Positions 55,317 to 63,883 of a stretch of 64,000 nucleotides of DNA are shown here, in pieces; position 1 is the first letter of the stretch; the number at the start of each line of letters is the position of its first letter. The translations under genes and the position numbers were made by a program. The DNA is from an uncultured Clostridia bacterium (GTDB lineage: Bacteria; Bacillota; Clostridia; Christensenellales; QALW01). The stretch is taken from assembly GCA_934465535.1 (NCBI GenBank), contig CAKSKV010000002.1, forward strand, positions 62,001 through 126,000. The letters run 5' to 3'. The notes under the pieces were generated by a model, which had not been told where the DNA came from, ran no database searches, and was given only the letters and a program-made list of their open reading frames with translations.

Positions 55317-56048
55317 ATGATACCAATGATAACAATGAAAAAAACGAAGGGTCTGCTGGCACTGGCAATAGGGGTTGCTCTGTGCTTTGCCGTTTCGGCA
55401 TACGCACTAACCGCGCCGCAGGATACACAGGACAACATTTCAGACAACGCTTCTGATGAACCGTTTTCCGAAATTTTCGCAAATGAAGATATTTTCGTTA
55501 ATTCCTTTACTGATTACCCCGATATTGATGCTGTTAAGCAAGCCGCGCACACCGCTTATGCCGACAACGAAGCAAAAAAAATTGATTTTGTTAACGGAAT
55601 ACTGCCGGCCGTATGCAATCAGTCGGATTCCGTCAACAGGATTTACAGCAAAGAAATGGGCATTTGGGTGCCTTCCGCCATGCCGGAAAATCTGCAAATA
55701 AGCAAGATTCGCATAGCGAACTCGCGCGGTATGATATTTATAGCCTTTAATGACGAGCAGGGAAATCCTGTGGCGGAACTTTGTTCTCTTTACAGCTACG
55801 GCATTGATGAGCTTAAAGAAAAGCTTGAAAGCGACGGCATTGATTATAACGGTCAGCGCTATATTATCAACTGTGATTTTACCTCTGCGGGCGAAACACT
55901 CTGTTTTGTCCCCTATTACCAAATGAGCTGCAAACAGAATGTGCAGTGGCTGCAAAACGGCAGACACTATAAAATGCGCATATACAACGGCAGCTATACC
56001 GAGCAGGAGCTGCTTGATATGTGCAGCCTTACCCGGATAGACTTCTGA
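55317..56048 (+). CDS. Unknown exported protein
   Basis: 243 residues. Start at 55317 with AAAGGAGAG; two more in-frame ATG codons follow at 55326 and 55335 because the sequence ATACCAATG/ATAACAATG is repeated. Signal peptide (KKTKGLLALAIGVALCFAVS) with probable cleavage after AYA. The mature domain (about 45-243) contains GIWVPSAMPENLQISKIRIA and FVPYYQMSCKQNVQWLQNG; I do not recognise a family. Base use is more AT-rich than its neighbours, which may mean later arrival. Single gene with promoter and terminator. Confidence 0.85.
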   Translation: MIPMITMKKTKGLLALAIGVALCFAVSAYALTAPQDTQDNISDNASDEPFSEIFANEDIFVNSFTDYPDIDAVKQAAHTAYADNEAKKIDFVNGILPAVCNQSDSVNRIYSKEMGIWVPSAMPENLQISKIRIANSRGMIFIAFNDEQGNPVAELCSLYSYGIDELKEKLESDGIDYNGQRYIINCDFTSAGETLCFVPYYQMSCKQNVQWLQNGRHYKMRIYNGSYTEQELLDMCSLTRIDF

Positions 56049-56083
56049 TTCTCCCGTCCTCATGCAGGGGCAAAAGACACAAA

Positions 56084-56109
56084 AAGGGCCGCAAAGCGGC
56101 CCTTTTTTC
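56084..56109. terminator. Bidirectional terminator between convergent genes
   Basis: AAGGGCCGC (56084-56092) and GCGGCCCTT (56096-56104) form a nine-base-pair stem with a three-base loop, T-run on both strands. It separates the exported protein gene from the HAD gene. Confidence 0.87.
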
Positions 56110-56125
56110 GCTTTTATCAAGCGCT

Positions 56126-56803
56126 TTATTGTGCATCCTGCCCGTTTAAGCGGCGCACCGCATTTACTATATCCTGCGGCTCCTTTGCAATAATGCAGGC
56201 GTTGTTTTCCCTAAGCTCCCGCTCCGTGCGGAAGCCCCAAAGCACGCCCGCCGTGGTCATGCCCGCAGCGGCGCCCGTCTGCATATCGGTATCGGTGTCC
56301 CCCACATACAGGCATTCCTCCGGGGCGACCCCCATGGTTTTTGCGGCAAGCAGCGCGCCGTCCGGCGCAGGCTTGCGGGGCAGCTCCTCCCTTTTGCCCA
56401 GCACAAAATCAAAGGAGACATCAAAAAGCGCGGGCACCACCTTCTGCGTTGCCGCATCGGGTTTATTGGAAAACACCGCCGTTTTTATCCCCATGGCGCG
56501 CACCTGACGCAGCATTGCTTCTATGCCCGGATACGGCTTTGTAAGATACATTGTGTTTGCAAGGTACATTTCGTTAAAATCCGCCAGCATTTTTTCCACC
56601 GTCTGTTTATCAGGCTCTTTGCCGCGCAGAAGCAGCATCTGCTCCATAAGCACCGTTGCCCCCCGCCCCACAAGGTAGCGGAAGCGCTCCGTTTCTATCG
56701 GCGCAAGCCCTATATGCTCAAGCGTCTTATTGGAAAAGTACGCAAGCGTATTGAGTGTGTCGGCAAGAGTGCCGTCCAGATCAAATATAACCGCCTTGAT
56801 CAT
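56126..56803 (-). CDS. HAD-family phosphatase (phosphoglycolate phosphatase-like)
   Basis: 225 residues. HAD motifs: VIFDLDGTLADT (nucleophile Asp), FSNKP (motif 2), LPRKPAPDG (motif 3 Lys) and YVGDTDTDMQTG (motif 4). The helical cap spans about 15-90. It resembles Gph/PpaX proteins acting on small phosphates or pyrophosphate; the substrate is undecided. Its ATG overlaps the sigH stop as ATGA, so it is translated with sigH. Confidence 0.92.
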   Translation of the reverse strand: MIKAVIFDLDGTLADTLNTLAYFSNKTLEHIGLAPIETERFRYLVGRGATVLMEQMLLLRGKEPDKQTVEKMLADFNEMYLANTMYLTKPYPGIEAMLRQVRAMGIKTAVFSNKPDAATQKVVPALFDVSFDFVLGKREELPRKPAPDGALLAAKTMGVAPEECLYVGDTDTDMQTGAAAGMTTAGVLWGFRTERELRENNACIIAKEPQDIVNAVRRLNGQDAQ

Positions 56804-57417
56804 CTGCTTCTTCCCAAAGCCCTTTCCAGTTTCTTTTTTATCCTTTGCAGCGCGTTATCCACGCTTTTGGGCTGCGCGCCCGTCTGTTTTGCAATATCGC
56901 GGTAGCTGTATCCCGAAAGGTAAGCCTCCAGCACCTGCTTTTCAAAATCCGAAAGCACGCGCTCTATTTTGCCGGTTATCACCGTATATTCCTCACGGCT
57001 TATAAGCAGCGTCTCGGGGTCGTCCAGCCGGCTGCCCCCCAGCACATCCATAAGCGTGCGCTCGGAATCCTCCTGCACGGGCTTGTTAAGGGAAACATAG
57101 GTGTTCAGCGGGCCGTGCTTAAGGCGCGATGCACCTTTGAGCGCACTTATAAGCTGCCGTCTTATGCACAGCTCGGCAAAGGAATAAAACCCGGCGTTTT
57201 TTTCCGGATCATAATCCCGCACCGCCTTGAACAGCCCGAACATTCCCTCCTGAATAAGGTCCTCGGTTTCCGCCCCCATAATAAAGTATGCCCGCGCCCT
57301 TGAGCGCACAAGGTCCTTATATCGCGTTAAAATCAGCTCAAGGGCGGCATCGTCGCCCTTCTGAGCCAGCTGCACTATGCGGTTTTCCTCCATTGAGCAC
57401 AAATCCGCCTGTGTCAA
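56800..57417 (-). CDS. sigH: RNA polymerase sigma-H factor (SigH/Spo0H)
   Basis: 205 residues taking TTG at 57417, supported by AAAGGATAAGG a few bases upstream and by alignment of TQADLCSMEENRIVQLAQ with the start of SigH; ATG 57393 is an alternative. Region 2 reads RSRARAYFIMGAETEDLIQE and GMFGLFKAVRDYD; region 4 reads FEKQVLEAYLSGYSYRDIAKQ and KSVDNALQRIKKKL. SigH drives the transition to stationary phase and early sporulation genes. Placement directly after rlmB mirrors the Bacillus mrnC-rlmB-yacP-sigH order, without yacP. Confidence 0.95.
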   Translation of the reverse strand: MTQADLCSMEENRIVQLAQKGDDAALELILTRYKDLVRSRARAYFIMGAETEDLIQEGMFGLFKAVRDYDPEKNAGFYSFAELCIRRQLISALKGASRLKHGPLNTYVSLNKPVQEDSERTLMDVLGGSRLDDPETLLISREEYTVITGKIERVLSDFEKQVLEAYLSGYSYRDIAKQTGAQPKSVDNALQRIKKKLERALGRSR

Positions 57418-57421
57418 ACCC

Positions 57422-58513
57422 TTATCCTTTCTCGCAGTATCCGTCCCGCTGACGCACCGCCTCATACATGATAACAGCCGCCGCCACCGCCGCATTGAGG
57501 GAATCTATTCCGCCCTTTACCGGCAGGGAGATTATCCTGTCGCAGCTCTTGCGCACAAGCTGGCCCAGTCCCGGCCCCTCCGCACCTATAACTATGCCGA
57601 TAGGCCCCCGAAGGTTAGTGCGCGTTGCCGGCTCTCCGTCCATTGCGGCGCCGAACACCCATACGCCCTGTTTTTTAAGATACTGCACGGTCTGGGCGAT
57701 GTTTGTCACCTTTGCCACGGGCATATACTCAATTGCCCCCGCGCTGGCCTTTGCTACCACCGGAGTAAGCCCCACCGCGCGCCGCTTGGGTATTATTACC
57801 CCGTGCGCTCCCGCGCACTCCGCGCTTCTTATAATGGAGCCAAGGTTCTGCGGGTCGGTTATGCCGTCCAAAATGATTATAAACGGATCCTCTCCCTTTT
57901 CCTTTGCTCTTTCCAGAATGTCGTCCACGGTGCAGTATTCCTTTGCCGCCACAAAGGCGATTATTCCCTGATGCGCCCCGGTTTGGCTGAGCTTATCAAG
58001 GCGTATGCGGTCCACCTCCTGCACCAGAACTCCGTTTTTGCGTCCCTGAGCCGCGATTTCCCTTACGCTGCCGTCGCCGGGGCCGTTGGAGATGAGTATC
58101 TTTTCTATCTCGCGCCCCGCCTTTATCGCTTCCTTAACGGCATTGCGCCCCTCAAGGATGTTTTCCGTCTCCTGTGCGCTCTGCTCCTGCTCAAAGAAGG
58201 CCTCCTTGTCGTAAGCCTCCCGCTGACGGCGAAAGCTTTCGTTCTCCCGCGCGCTGCGGTATTCCTTTTTGGCGCCGAAGGGCTCCTGCTCAAAGCCGCC
58301 CTCGCTTCTGCCCCGTTTTCCTTCGAAGCGTCCGCTGCTTTTTTCACCGTAAGCGTTCGTCCGGCCGTGCGCGTATCCGCCGGTCTTTTTATATCCGCCG
58401 GTCTGCCCGCCCCTTTTGTCAAAGCCCGAATGCCCGTTTGCTTCATATCCGCCCTTGCCGCGGGCGCCGTTTTTTCCGCCGCGCGACTGCGCGCGTCCGT
58501 TATTGTATGCCAT
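57422..58513 (-). CDS. rlmB: 23S rRNA 2'-O-methyltransferase RlmB with Arg/Gly-rich N-terminus
   Basis: 363 residues. Residues 1 to about 115 are low complexity, rich in Gly, Arg, Lys and aromatic residues (RGGKNGARGKGGYEANG), followed by a SpoU/TrmH family enzyme: substrate-binding ILEGRNAVKEAIKAGREIEK, then the knotted SAM domain with LDGITDPQNLGSIIRSAE, VIGAEGPGLG and ISLPVKGGIDSLNAAVAA. RlmB methylates a guanosine ribose in 23S rRNA. The ordinary protein is about 250 residues, so the RGG-like arm is an addition, perhaps for RNA binding. Followed by sigH after four bases. Confidence 0.94.
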   Translation of the reverse strand: MAYNNGRAQSRGGKNGARGKGGYEANGHSGFDKRGGQTGGYKKTGGYAHGRTNAYGEKSSGRFEGKRGRSEGGFEQEPFGAKKEYRSARENESFRRQREAYDKEAFFEQEQSAQETENILEGRNAVKEAIKAGREIEKILISNGPGDGSVREIAAQGRKNGVLVQEVDRIRLDKLSQTGAHQGIIAFVAAKEYCTVDDILERAKEKGEDPFIIILDGITDPQNLGSIIRSAECAGAHGVIIPKRRAVGLTPVVAKASAGAIEYMPVAKVTNIAQTVQYLKKQGVWVFGAAMDGEPATRTNLRGPIGIVIGAEGPGLGQLVRKSCDRIISLPVKGGIDSLNAAVAAAVIMYEAVRQRDGYCEKG

Positions 58514-58558
58514 CTGATCTCCGTGCCGCCCGTTTTACGGCGGCTTCCCTTTCCGTAT

Positions 58559-59041
58559 TTATCCTTGTGTTTCCGTCTGCTGCTCCGCGCACGCCTTTGC
58601 TTCGGTCTTGCTCTCGCATCCGCCGTCAACCCGGCGCGTGCCGGTAAGTATCTTTTCCATCAGCTCATCCAGGCGTTCAAGCTGCCCGGTAAGAAACAGG
58701 TATCCCACCAGCGTTTCCATGCCCGTAGCGCTGCGGTAATCCTTTACCCCGGCGTTTTTGGGCACCGTTGTGGGCTTTGTATTGCGCCCCCGCCTGTATA
58801 TATACGCTTCCTGCGGGGTAAGCTGCGCCTCTATTGCAATAAACGCCTCCGCCTGAGCGTGCGCCGAAACAAACTTTACGGCCTCTCGATGCAGCATATG
58901 CGTATTAAGCCCGCTTGCGCGCACATACTCCCGCACATACAGGTCAAATACGCTGTCCCCCACAAAGGCCAGAGCCAGCGGCTTTTCCTGCACGGCCTTT
59001 TCCGGGGTCAGCTCTGCGCCGTGAAGAGCCAGCTTCAGCAT
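58559..59041 (-). CDS. mrnC: Mini-ribonuclease III
   Basis: 160 residues from ATG 59041, which lies inside the end of rhaB (seven-base overlap) with AGGGTGA as ribosome binding site. RNase III catalytic domain without a dsRNA-binding domain: ALAFVGDSVFDLYVREY and LTPQEAYIYRRGRNTK, then YRSATGMETLVGYLFLTGQ. It matures 23S rRNA ends. The last 25 residues are polar and variable. In Bacillus it stands just before rlmB, as here; the preceding cysS is replaced by a rhamnulokinase. Confidence 0.93.
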   Translation of the reverse strand: MLKLALHGAELTPEKAVQEKPLALAFVGDSVFDLYVREYVRASGLNTHMLHREAVKFVSAHAQAEAFIAIEAQLTPQEAYIYRRGRNTKPTTVPKNAGVKDYRSATGMETLVGYLFLTGQLERLDELMEKILTGTRRVDGGCESKTEAKACAEQQTETQG

Positions 59042-60510
59042 TTGGTCACCCTGCAATAGCGCGCATAGGCCTCGTCCCACGCCTGCTTATCCTGAGGCAG
59101 ATATTCCCCGGTGTCCACGGAGGCGCGCACCACCTCGCGCAGCTGAGCCACATCCTTTATGCTGCCCTCGCCCAGCGCCTGAATCAGAATATTGCCCATA
59201 GCGGTGCCCTCCGCAGGCCCGGTCACCACCTTGCGGCCTATGGCATTTGCCGTCATGCGGTTAAGCAGCAGGTTCTGGCATCCCCCGCCCACTATGTGCA
59301 GCACATCTATTCTCTTGCCGGTGATTTTTTCAAGGTCGTCAATAGCCTCGCGGTATTTCAGCGCAAGGCTCTCATACGCCGTGCGTATAACCTCTCCGCG
59401 GGTAAGCGGCACCTCCTGTCCGGTTCTTTCGCAATAGGCGCGTATCCGCTCCTCCATGCCCACGGGAGCCACAAAGCTCTTATCATCGGGGTTAATAAAG
59501 CACTTGAACGGCTGCGCCTCCTGCGCCAGCTTCACCATATCCGGGAAGGAGAGCTTCTCGCCCGCACGCTCCCAGTCCGCCCGAAGCTGCTGAATTATCC
59601 ACAGCCCCATTATATTGCTTAACAGGTCGTACCGCCCGCCGATAGCGCCCTCGTTGGAGAAATTACGCTCATATGTAACATCGTTTACCACAGGCTTGTC
59701 CACCTCTATGCCAAGAAGCGACCATGTTCCGCTGGAAAGAAAAGCCCAGTTTTCTCCCTGCGCCGGCACTGCCGCAGAGGCGGCGTTTGTATCGTGCGAT
59801 GCCACAACATACACCGGAGTAGGCTCCAGCCCGCATTCCTTGCACACCGAGGGCAGCAGCATGCCGCGCAGCGTTCCCGGCTGCTCAATGCGCCCGAATA
59901 TTCTTCTGGGGAAGCCCATCGCCTTTATGATATCCTCCGACCAGTCGCCGGTTTCGGGGTCTATCATCTGGCTTGTCGTGGCCTCGCAGAATTCCGTACC
60001 CTTGTTGCCCGTAAGGAAATAGGCAAACAGGTCCGGAATAAACAGCAGCTCCTGCGCGCCCTCCAGCGCTGCGCTTGAAGCAAGCTTCATGGCAAGCAGC
60101 TGGTTGAGCGTATTGAAAAATTCAAAGGATACGCCGCTGTGGCGGAATATCTCCCGGCGCGGCATAAGCTTCTGCGCCTGCTCCATCATGCCGTCCGTTC
60201 TCTTGTCACGGTAGTGATACGGCGCTCCCAGCAGCTCGCCGTCCTTGCCCAGCAGCCCGAAATCCACGCCCCAGGTATCAATGCCTATGCCGTCCAGCTT
60301 GCCGTAGCCCATGTTTGCGTATTTGATAAGCCCCTGCTTGATCTCAAAAAACAGGCGGAAAATATCCCAGTGATAATGCCCGCATATCTCCACCGGATCG
60401 TTTGAAAAACGGTGGATCTCCTCCATTGTAAGTTTGCCGTTCTCCAGCCTGCCCAAAATAGCGCGGCCGCTGCTTGCGCCGAAATCAAATGCCAGAAATT
60501 TCTTCTCCAT
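59035..60510 (-). CDS. rhaB: Rhamnulokinase
   Basis: 491 residues from ATG 60510 (AGGTGGAG site). FGGY carbohydrate kinase: N-terminal FLAFDFGASSGRAILGRL, GIDTWGVDFGLL, PYHYRDKRTD, SHDTNAASAAVPA and the ATP domain with SSGTWSLLGIE and IVGGGCQNLLLNRMTANA. The pattern matches RhaB rather than xylulo- or glycerol kinases. It phosphorylates L-rhamnulose; products of the pathway include lactaldehyde, which the FucO-like enzyme at 23.5-24.6 kb could reduce. No rhaA, rhaD or transporter is next to it. The mrnC start is inside its 3' end. Confidence 0.93.
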   Translation of the reverse strand: MEKKFLAFDFGASSGRAILGRLENGKLTMEEIHRFSNDPVEICGHYHWDIFRLFFEIKQGLIKYANMGYGKLDGIGIDTWGVDFGLLGKDGELLGAPYHYRDKRTDGMMEQAQKLMPRREIFRHSGVSFEFFNTLNQLLAMKLASSAALEGAQELLFIPDLFAYFLTGNKGTEFCEATTSQMIDPETGDWSEDIIKAMGFPRRIFGRIEQPGTLRGMLLPSVCKECGLEPTPVYVVASHDTNAASAAVPAQGENWAFLSSGTWSLLGIEVDKPVVNDVTYERNFSNEGAIGGRYDLLSNIMGLWIIQQLRADWERAGEKLSFPDMVKLAQEAQPFKCFINPDDKSFVAPVGMEERIRAYCERTGQEVPLTRGEVIRTAYESLALKYREAIDDLEKITGKRIDVLHIVGGGCQNLLLNRMTANAIGRKVVTGPAEGTAMGNILIQALGEGSIKDVAQLREVVRASVDTGEYLPQDKQAWDEAYARYCRVTKC

Positions 60511-60596
60511 ATTCTCCACCTGCTCTGCCCCTGCGGGCACCCTTTCCTTTTGTTTTAATATTTTTATTTGCTTTTATAACCGTCAGTTTAACCCTT

Positions 60597-61337
60597 TTAC
60601 CGCTTGTCCCGGTTCTCGGGCGCAGCGCCGCCGTCCCGCTTCTTTTTGCTTCCCAAGGACAGGCGCGATTCCTTCCCCGCCGCTATCCTTGCAATGTTTG
60701 AGGAATGCTTGATTATCACGGCAATACATACTGCCGCCATGGCAAGAACGCACACCAGTCTTTCTCGCGGCGTAAGGCCCTCCGTATAGGAAAAGCCAAG
60801 CGTAGCCACGGGCACCGCCACCGCCGCGCATACAGACCCCAGCGAAACCATGCGCGAGCAAACCGTCGCTATAAGAAACACCCCAAGGCAGGAAAGCGCC
60901 ACACGCCAGTCCAGCATAAGCAGCACGCCCAGCGTGGTGCTTACGCCCTTGCCGCCGCGGAAGGAGAAGAACACGGGGAACATATGCCCCAATACACATG
61001 CCATCCCGCTTATCGCCGCCACCTCGCGTGCGCCGCCCCCTCCCGGAACAAGGTAAGATGCCGCCGCTCCGGCCGCAGCCACCGCCGCAAGCCCCTTAAG
61101 CACATCGCACACAAAGGTGCAGCCTCCCAGCACCGGCCCGAAGGTCCTTAACACATTTGTAGCCCCCGCATTGCCGCTGCCGTACTTGCGTATATCTCTC
61201 CTGCGGGCAATCGAGGAAAAAATAATGGCAAAATTTACGCTGCCCAGAAGATATGCAAACGCCGCCGTTATCAGCAGCACCCACCAATAGGCAGATATAA
61301 AGCCCGCCCAGTTATATGTCGTTGTGATATTCTCCAT
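60597..61337 (-). CDS. plsY: Acyl-phosphate:glycerol-3-phosphate acyltransferase
   Basis: 246 residues with about five or six membrane segments. The three PlsY motifs are visible: GSGNAGATNVLR, VLGHMFPVFFSFRGGKGVST and the later KHSSNIARI. It transfers acyl from acyl-phosphate to glycerol 3-phosphate, first step of phospholipid synthesis, in the membrane. The C-terminus is a short Lys/Arg/Gly-rich cytoplasmic tail. It lies upstream of rhaB with an 86-base gap. Confidence 0.95.
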   Translation of the reverse strand: MENITTTYNWAGFISAYWWVLLITAAFAYLLGSVNFAIIFSSIARRRDIRKYGSGNAGATNVLRTFGPVLGGCTFVCDVLKGLAAVAAAGAAASYLVPGGGGAREVAAISGMACVLGHMFPVFFSFRGGKGVSTTLGVLLMLDWRVALSCLGVFLIATVCSRMVSLGSVCAAVAVPVATLGFSYTEGLTPRERLVCVLAMAAVCIAVIIKHSSNIARIAAGKESRLSLGSKKKRDGGAAPENRDKR

Positions 61338-61457
61338 TTCAGCCTTCCCCGCGGTTTGCCGCCGCCCAGAGTATTCGTTATGTTTGCATTTCCTGCTTTG
61401 CGCCGCTTTTCAAAAGCATCCGCAAGCCGAAGCCGCTTTGCTCCTCGCGCTTCCTTT

Positions 61458-62615
61458 TTACCAGTTGTCGCTGCCGTCCTTGGGCACAACCGCCTCAAAG
61501 GCGGCAATGGCACATTCTATCATGCTGTCGTCCGGCTCGCGCGTGGTTATCCTCTGAAGCCACTTACCCGGCGCGCTTATAATGCGGGTAAATATGTTAT
61601 CGTATCTCCCCGCCAGCTTTATAAGCTCGTAGCCTATCGAAACCACTACCGGCAGACACGCAAGCTTTATCAGCGTGCGCACAATCGGGTTGGGCGTGGA
61701 TATGAACATGGAAATGAATATTCCCACAAACAGCATAAGTATCATAAAGGAAGTTCCGCAGCGGGGATGAAACCGGCTCTGCCTGCGTACATTCTCCACC
61801 GTTAGGGGCAAGCCGTTTTCATAGCAGAATATCGTCTTGTGCTCCGCGCCGTGATACATATATGTCCTGCGGATATCCTTCATAAGCAGCATGCTTGCCA
61901 TGTAGCCTATGAATATGATGATTCTTATCACACCCTCCGCCACGCTTCTTAGCACCTGGTTTTCAAAGGCGGGAACGGCGCCGCTGAGCCATTTGGTTAT
62001 AAGGCTGGGCAGATATATAAACAGCCCTATTGCAAGCAGCAGCCCCAGCACCACGCTGAATATCATCATCGCCGCGCTCTGCGCCTTTTCCTTGCCCGAC
62101 TTTTCCTTCGTACCGCTCTTTGCCGCCGCTTCCTGCGCAGTAGCCGCTTCCTGTGCGCACGCCGTTTTCTCCCGGCCGTCCGCATCCTCCGCGTTTTCTG
62201 CCGCTGCCGGCTGCACAGTTACGCCGCCGGCCTGCGAGGCCTCTTCTGCCACGATTTCGCCCGTTTCCGGCGCTTGGACCTCCGCCGCCTCGGCATCGGC
62301 GCCCGCCTGCTTATCCGCCGCCTGCACCGGCGCTTTGCTCTTCTTCGGCTCGTCTTCCTCCTCCAGCCCCGCGATTTCCGCAGAACGCATAAGGCATTTA
62401 TAGCCGAATACCAGCGAATCGTACAAATTGAATATTCCTCTTATAAAGGGCAAACGGCAGAACTTGGGGCGGTCGTTGCCCTTGGTGGGGTATTTCTCCA
62501 GCACCATTTTGCCCTCAGGATCCCGCACTGCAATGGCAGTCACCTTCGGTCCGCGCATCATTATGCCCTCAAGCAGAGCCTGTCCTCCTATGGAGGTCTT
62601 CTTTTGTTCGCTCAT
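61458..62615 (-). CDS. DUF1385 membrane protein with a long Ala/Glu-rich insertion
   Basis: 385 residues, ATG 62615 behind AAAGGAAA. Matches the DUF1385 family common in Firmicutes: GGQALLEGIMMRGP, PFIRGIFNLYDSLVFGYKCL, then YMYHGAEHKTIFCYENG, FHPRCGTSFM and LIKLACLPVVVSIGYEL. About four membrane segments. Between the first part and the hydrophobic core lies a stretch of about 100 residues (roughly 92-190) rich in Ala, Glu, Gln and Lys, longer than I expect. Function of the family is not established. Confidence 0.9.
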   Translation of the reverse strand: MSEQKKTSIGGQALLEGIMMRGPKVTAIAVRDPEGKMVLEKYPTKGNDRPKFCRLPFIRGIFNLYDSLVFGYKCLMRSAEIAGLEEEDEPKKSKAPVQAADKQAGADAEAAEVQAPETGEIVAEEASQAGGVTVQPAAAENAEDADGREKTACAQEAATAQEAAAKSGTKEKSGKEKAQSAAMMIFSVVLGLLLAIGLFIYLPSLITKWLSGAVPAFENQVLRSVAEGVIRIIIFIGYMASMLLMKDIRRTYMYHGAEHKTIFCYENGLPLTVENVRRQSRFHPRCGTSFMILMLFVGIFISMFISTPNPIVRTLIKLACLPVVVSIGYELIKLAGRYDNIFTRIISAPGKWLQRITTREPDDSMIECAIAAFEAVVPKDGSDNW

Positions 62616-62816
62616 ATATTTCCTTTCATAACCGCCGCCAAACGCCGCGGCACGGGTTTTCAGTATCGCTTTTTCGCCCATCCGTTATATCCGAATGAGA
62701 AGCGTGCGCCCGCTTATCCCTTTTGCATTATTATACCACTTCGTGCGCCGGCGGAAAAGCATATAAAGGTAAATATTCGGTTAAATCGGTGCCGCCCAGC
62801 CCTTCACGCTGCGGCT

Positions 62817-63809
62817 TCAGGCAGTGATCAGCTGCAATATGATGCCGCTCAGGCTTGCCACTGCAAACATTATACCCATTATCGTCAGGTTCTGTCGTAT
62901 GCTGCGGTTTGCGCGGAAAAGCATCAGCAGCCCGGTGCCCGCCCCCGTGCAAAGGCCCGCCACCGCCGCGCCGAAGCCCAGCCCGCCCGAAATATACAGC
63001 TCGGTTATCACCACCGATGCCGCACAATTGGGTATAAAACCGAAAATCGCGGCAATAACGGGCTGAAGCAGCGCGCTTCCGCCCAGCAGGGATTTCAGGC
63101 TGTCCTCTCCGATAAATTCCACTACCGCATTAAGCGCAAGCGTTACTGCAAAAATAAACAGCATAATGGAGCCTACATGCTTGAGCGCCGGCAGCAGTAT
63201 CCCCCTGACAAAGCCGTGCTGCTCCTCGCACCCGCAATGCTCGCACAGCGTATTGTGATTGTGCCCGTGCTCACCGTGTTCCGAATGCTCCTCATGCTCT
63301 TTTCCTTCACATTCCCGCTCCGTATGCGCGTGCACATGCGCTTGCTCGCTTTTTGCAGCATCCGGCGCCGTTTTCAACGCTTTTCGCCGCCTGTACACAC
63401 CGCTTACGGCATCCACGGCAAAGCCGGCCGCCACCCCTATTACAAGCTTTGTGGCAAGCAGCAGCAGTATCTCCGCTATCTGCATGCCGCTTCCTATGCC
63501 CTCCGTAAGCAGCAGCGGCAGCGCTTCATCGCTGGTAGCCAGCATTACCGCTATAACCGTGCCCATGGATACAAGACCGCCGGCATAAAAATTTGCGCAC
63601 ACCACGGAAAAGCCGCACTGCGGCACCAATCCCAGCAGCCCGCCTATAAGCGGCCCCAGCCGTCCCGATCTCTTCAAAAACGCACCGAAACGGTCCCCCG
63701 CCCGATGCTCCAGCCATTCTATAAGCAAATACGCCGCCAGCAAAAACGGCAGCAGCTTCACACAGTCAAGCAGCGTATCCAGCAATACATCCGCAATTTT
63801 TTCCCACAT
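62817..63809 (-). CDS. ArsP_2-like putative heavy-metal exporter with His-rich loop
   Basis: 330 residues taking ATG 63809, where the family start (WEKIADVLLDTLLDCVKLLP) begins; ATG 63845 would add twelve residues. About ten membrane segments in two halves, each with a repeated Pro-containing motif: GLLGLVPQCGFSVVCANFYAG in the first half (partly read as LVPQCGFSVVCANFY) and FGFIPNCAASVVITELYISG in the second. The central cytoplasmic loop (about 170-215) is full of His, Glu and Cys (HSEHGEHGHNHNTLCEHCGC), suited to metal binding. The family is annotated as a putative ten-segment heavy-metal or arsenic exporter; the ion is not known. Confidence 0.85.
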   Translation of the reverse strand: MWEKIADVLLDTLLDCVKLLPFLLAAYLLIEWLEHRAGDRFGAFLKRSGRLGPLIGGLLGLVPQCGFSVVCANFYAGGLVSMGTVIAVMLATSDEALPLLLTEGIGSGMQIAEILLLLATKLVIGVAAGFAVDAVSGVYRRRKALKTAPDAAKSEQAHVHAHTERECEGKEHEEHSEHGEHGHNHNTLCEHCGCEEQHGFVRGILLPALKHVGSIMLFIFAVTLALNAVVEFIGEDSLKSLLGGSALLQPVIAAIFGFIPNCAASVVITELYISGGLGFGAAVAGLCTGAGTGLLMLFRANRSIRQNLTIMGIMFAVASLSGIILQLITA

Positions 63810-63883
63810 ATTCTCCGTTTCGTATACCCCCGTGATTTGAATCATTGCCCCGCCTGCACCCGGTGCGCGCCTCGGTACGCGCC

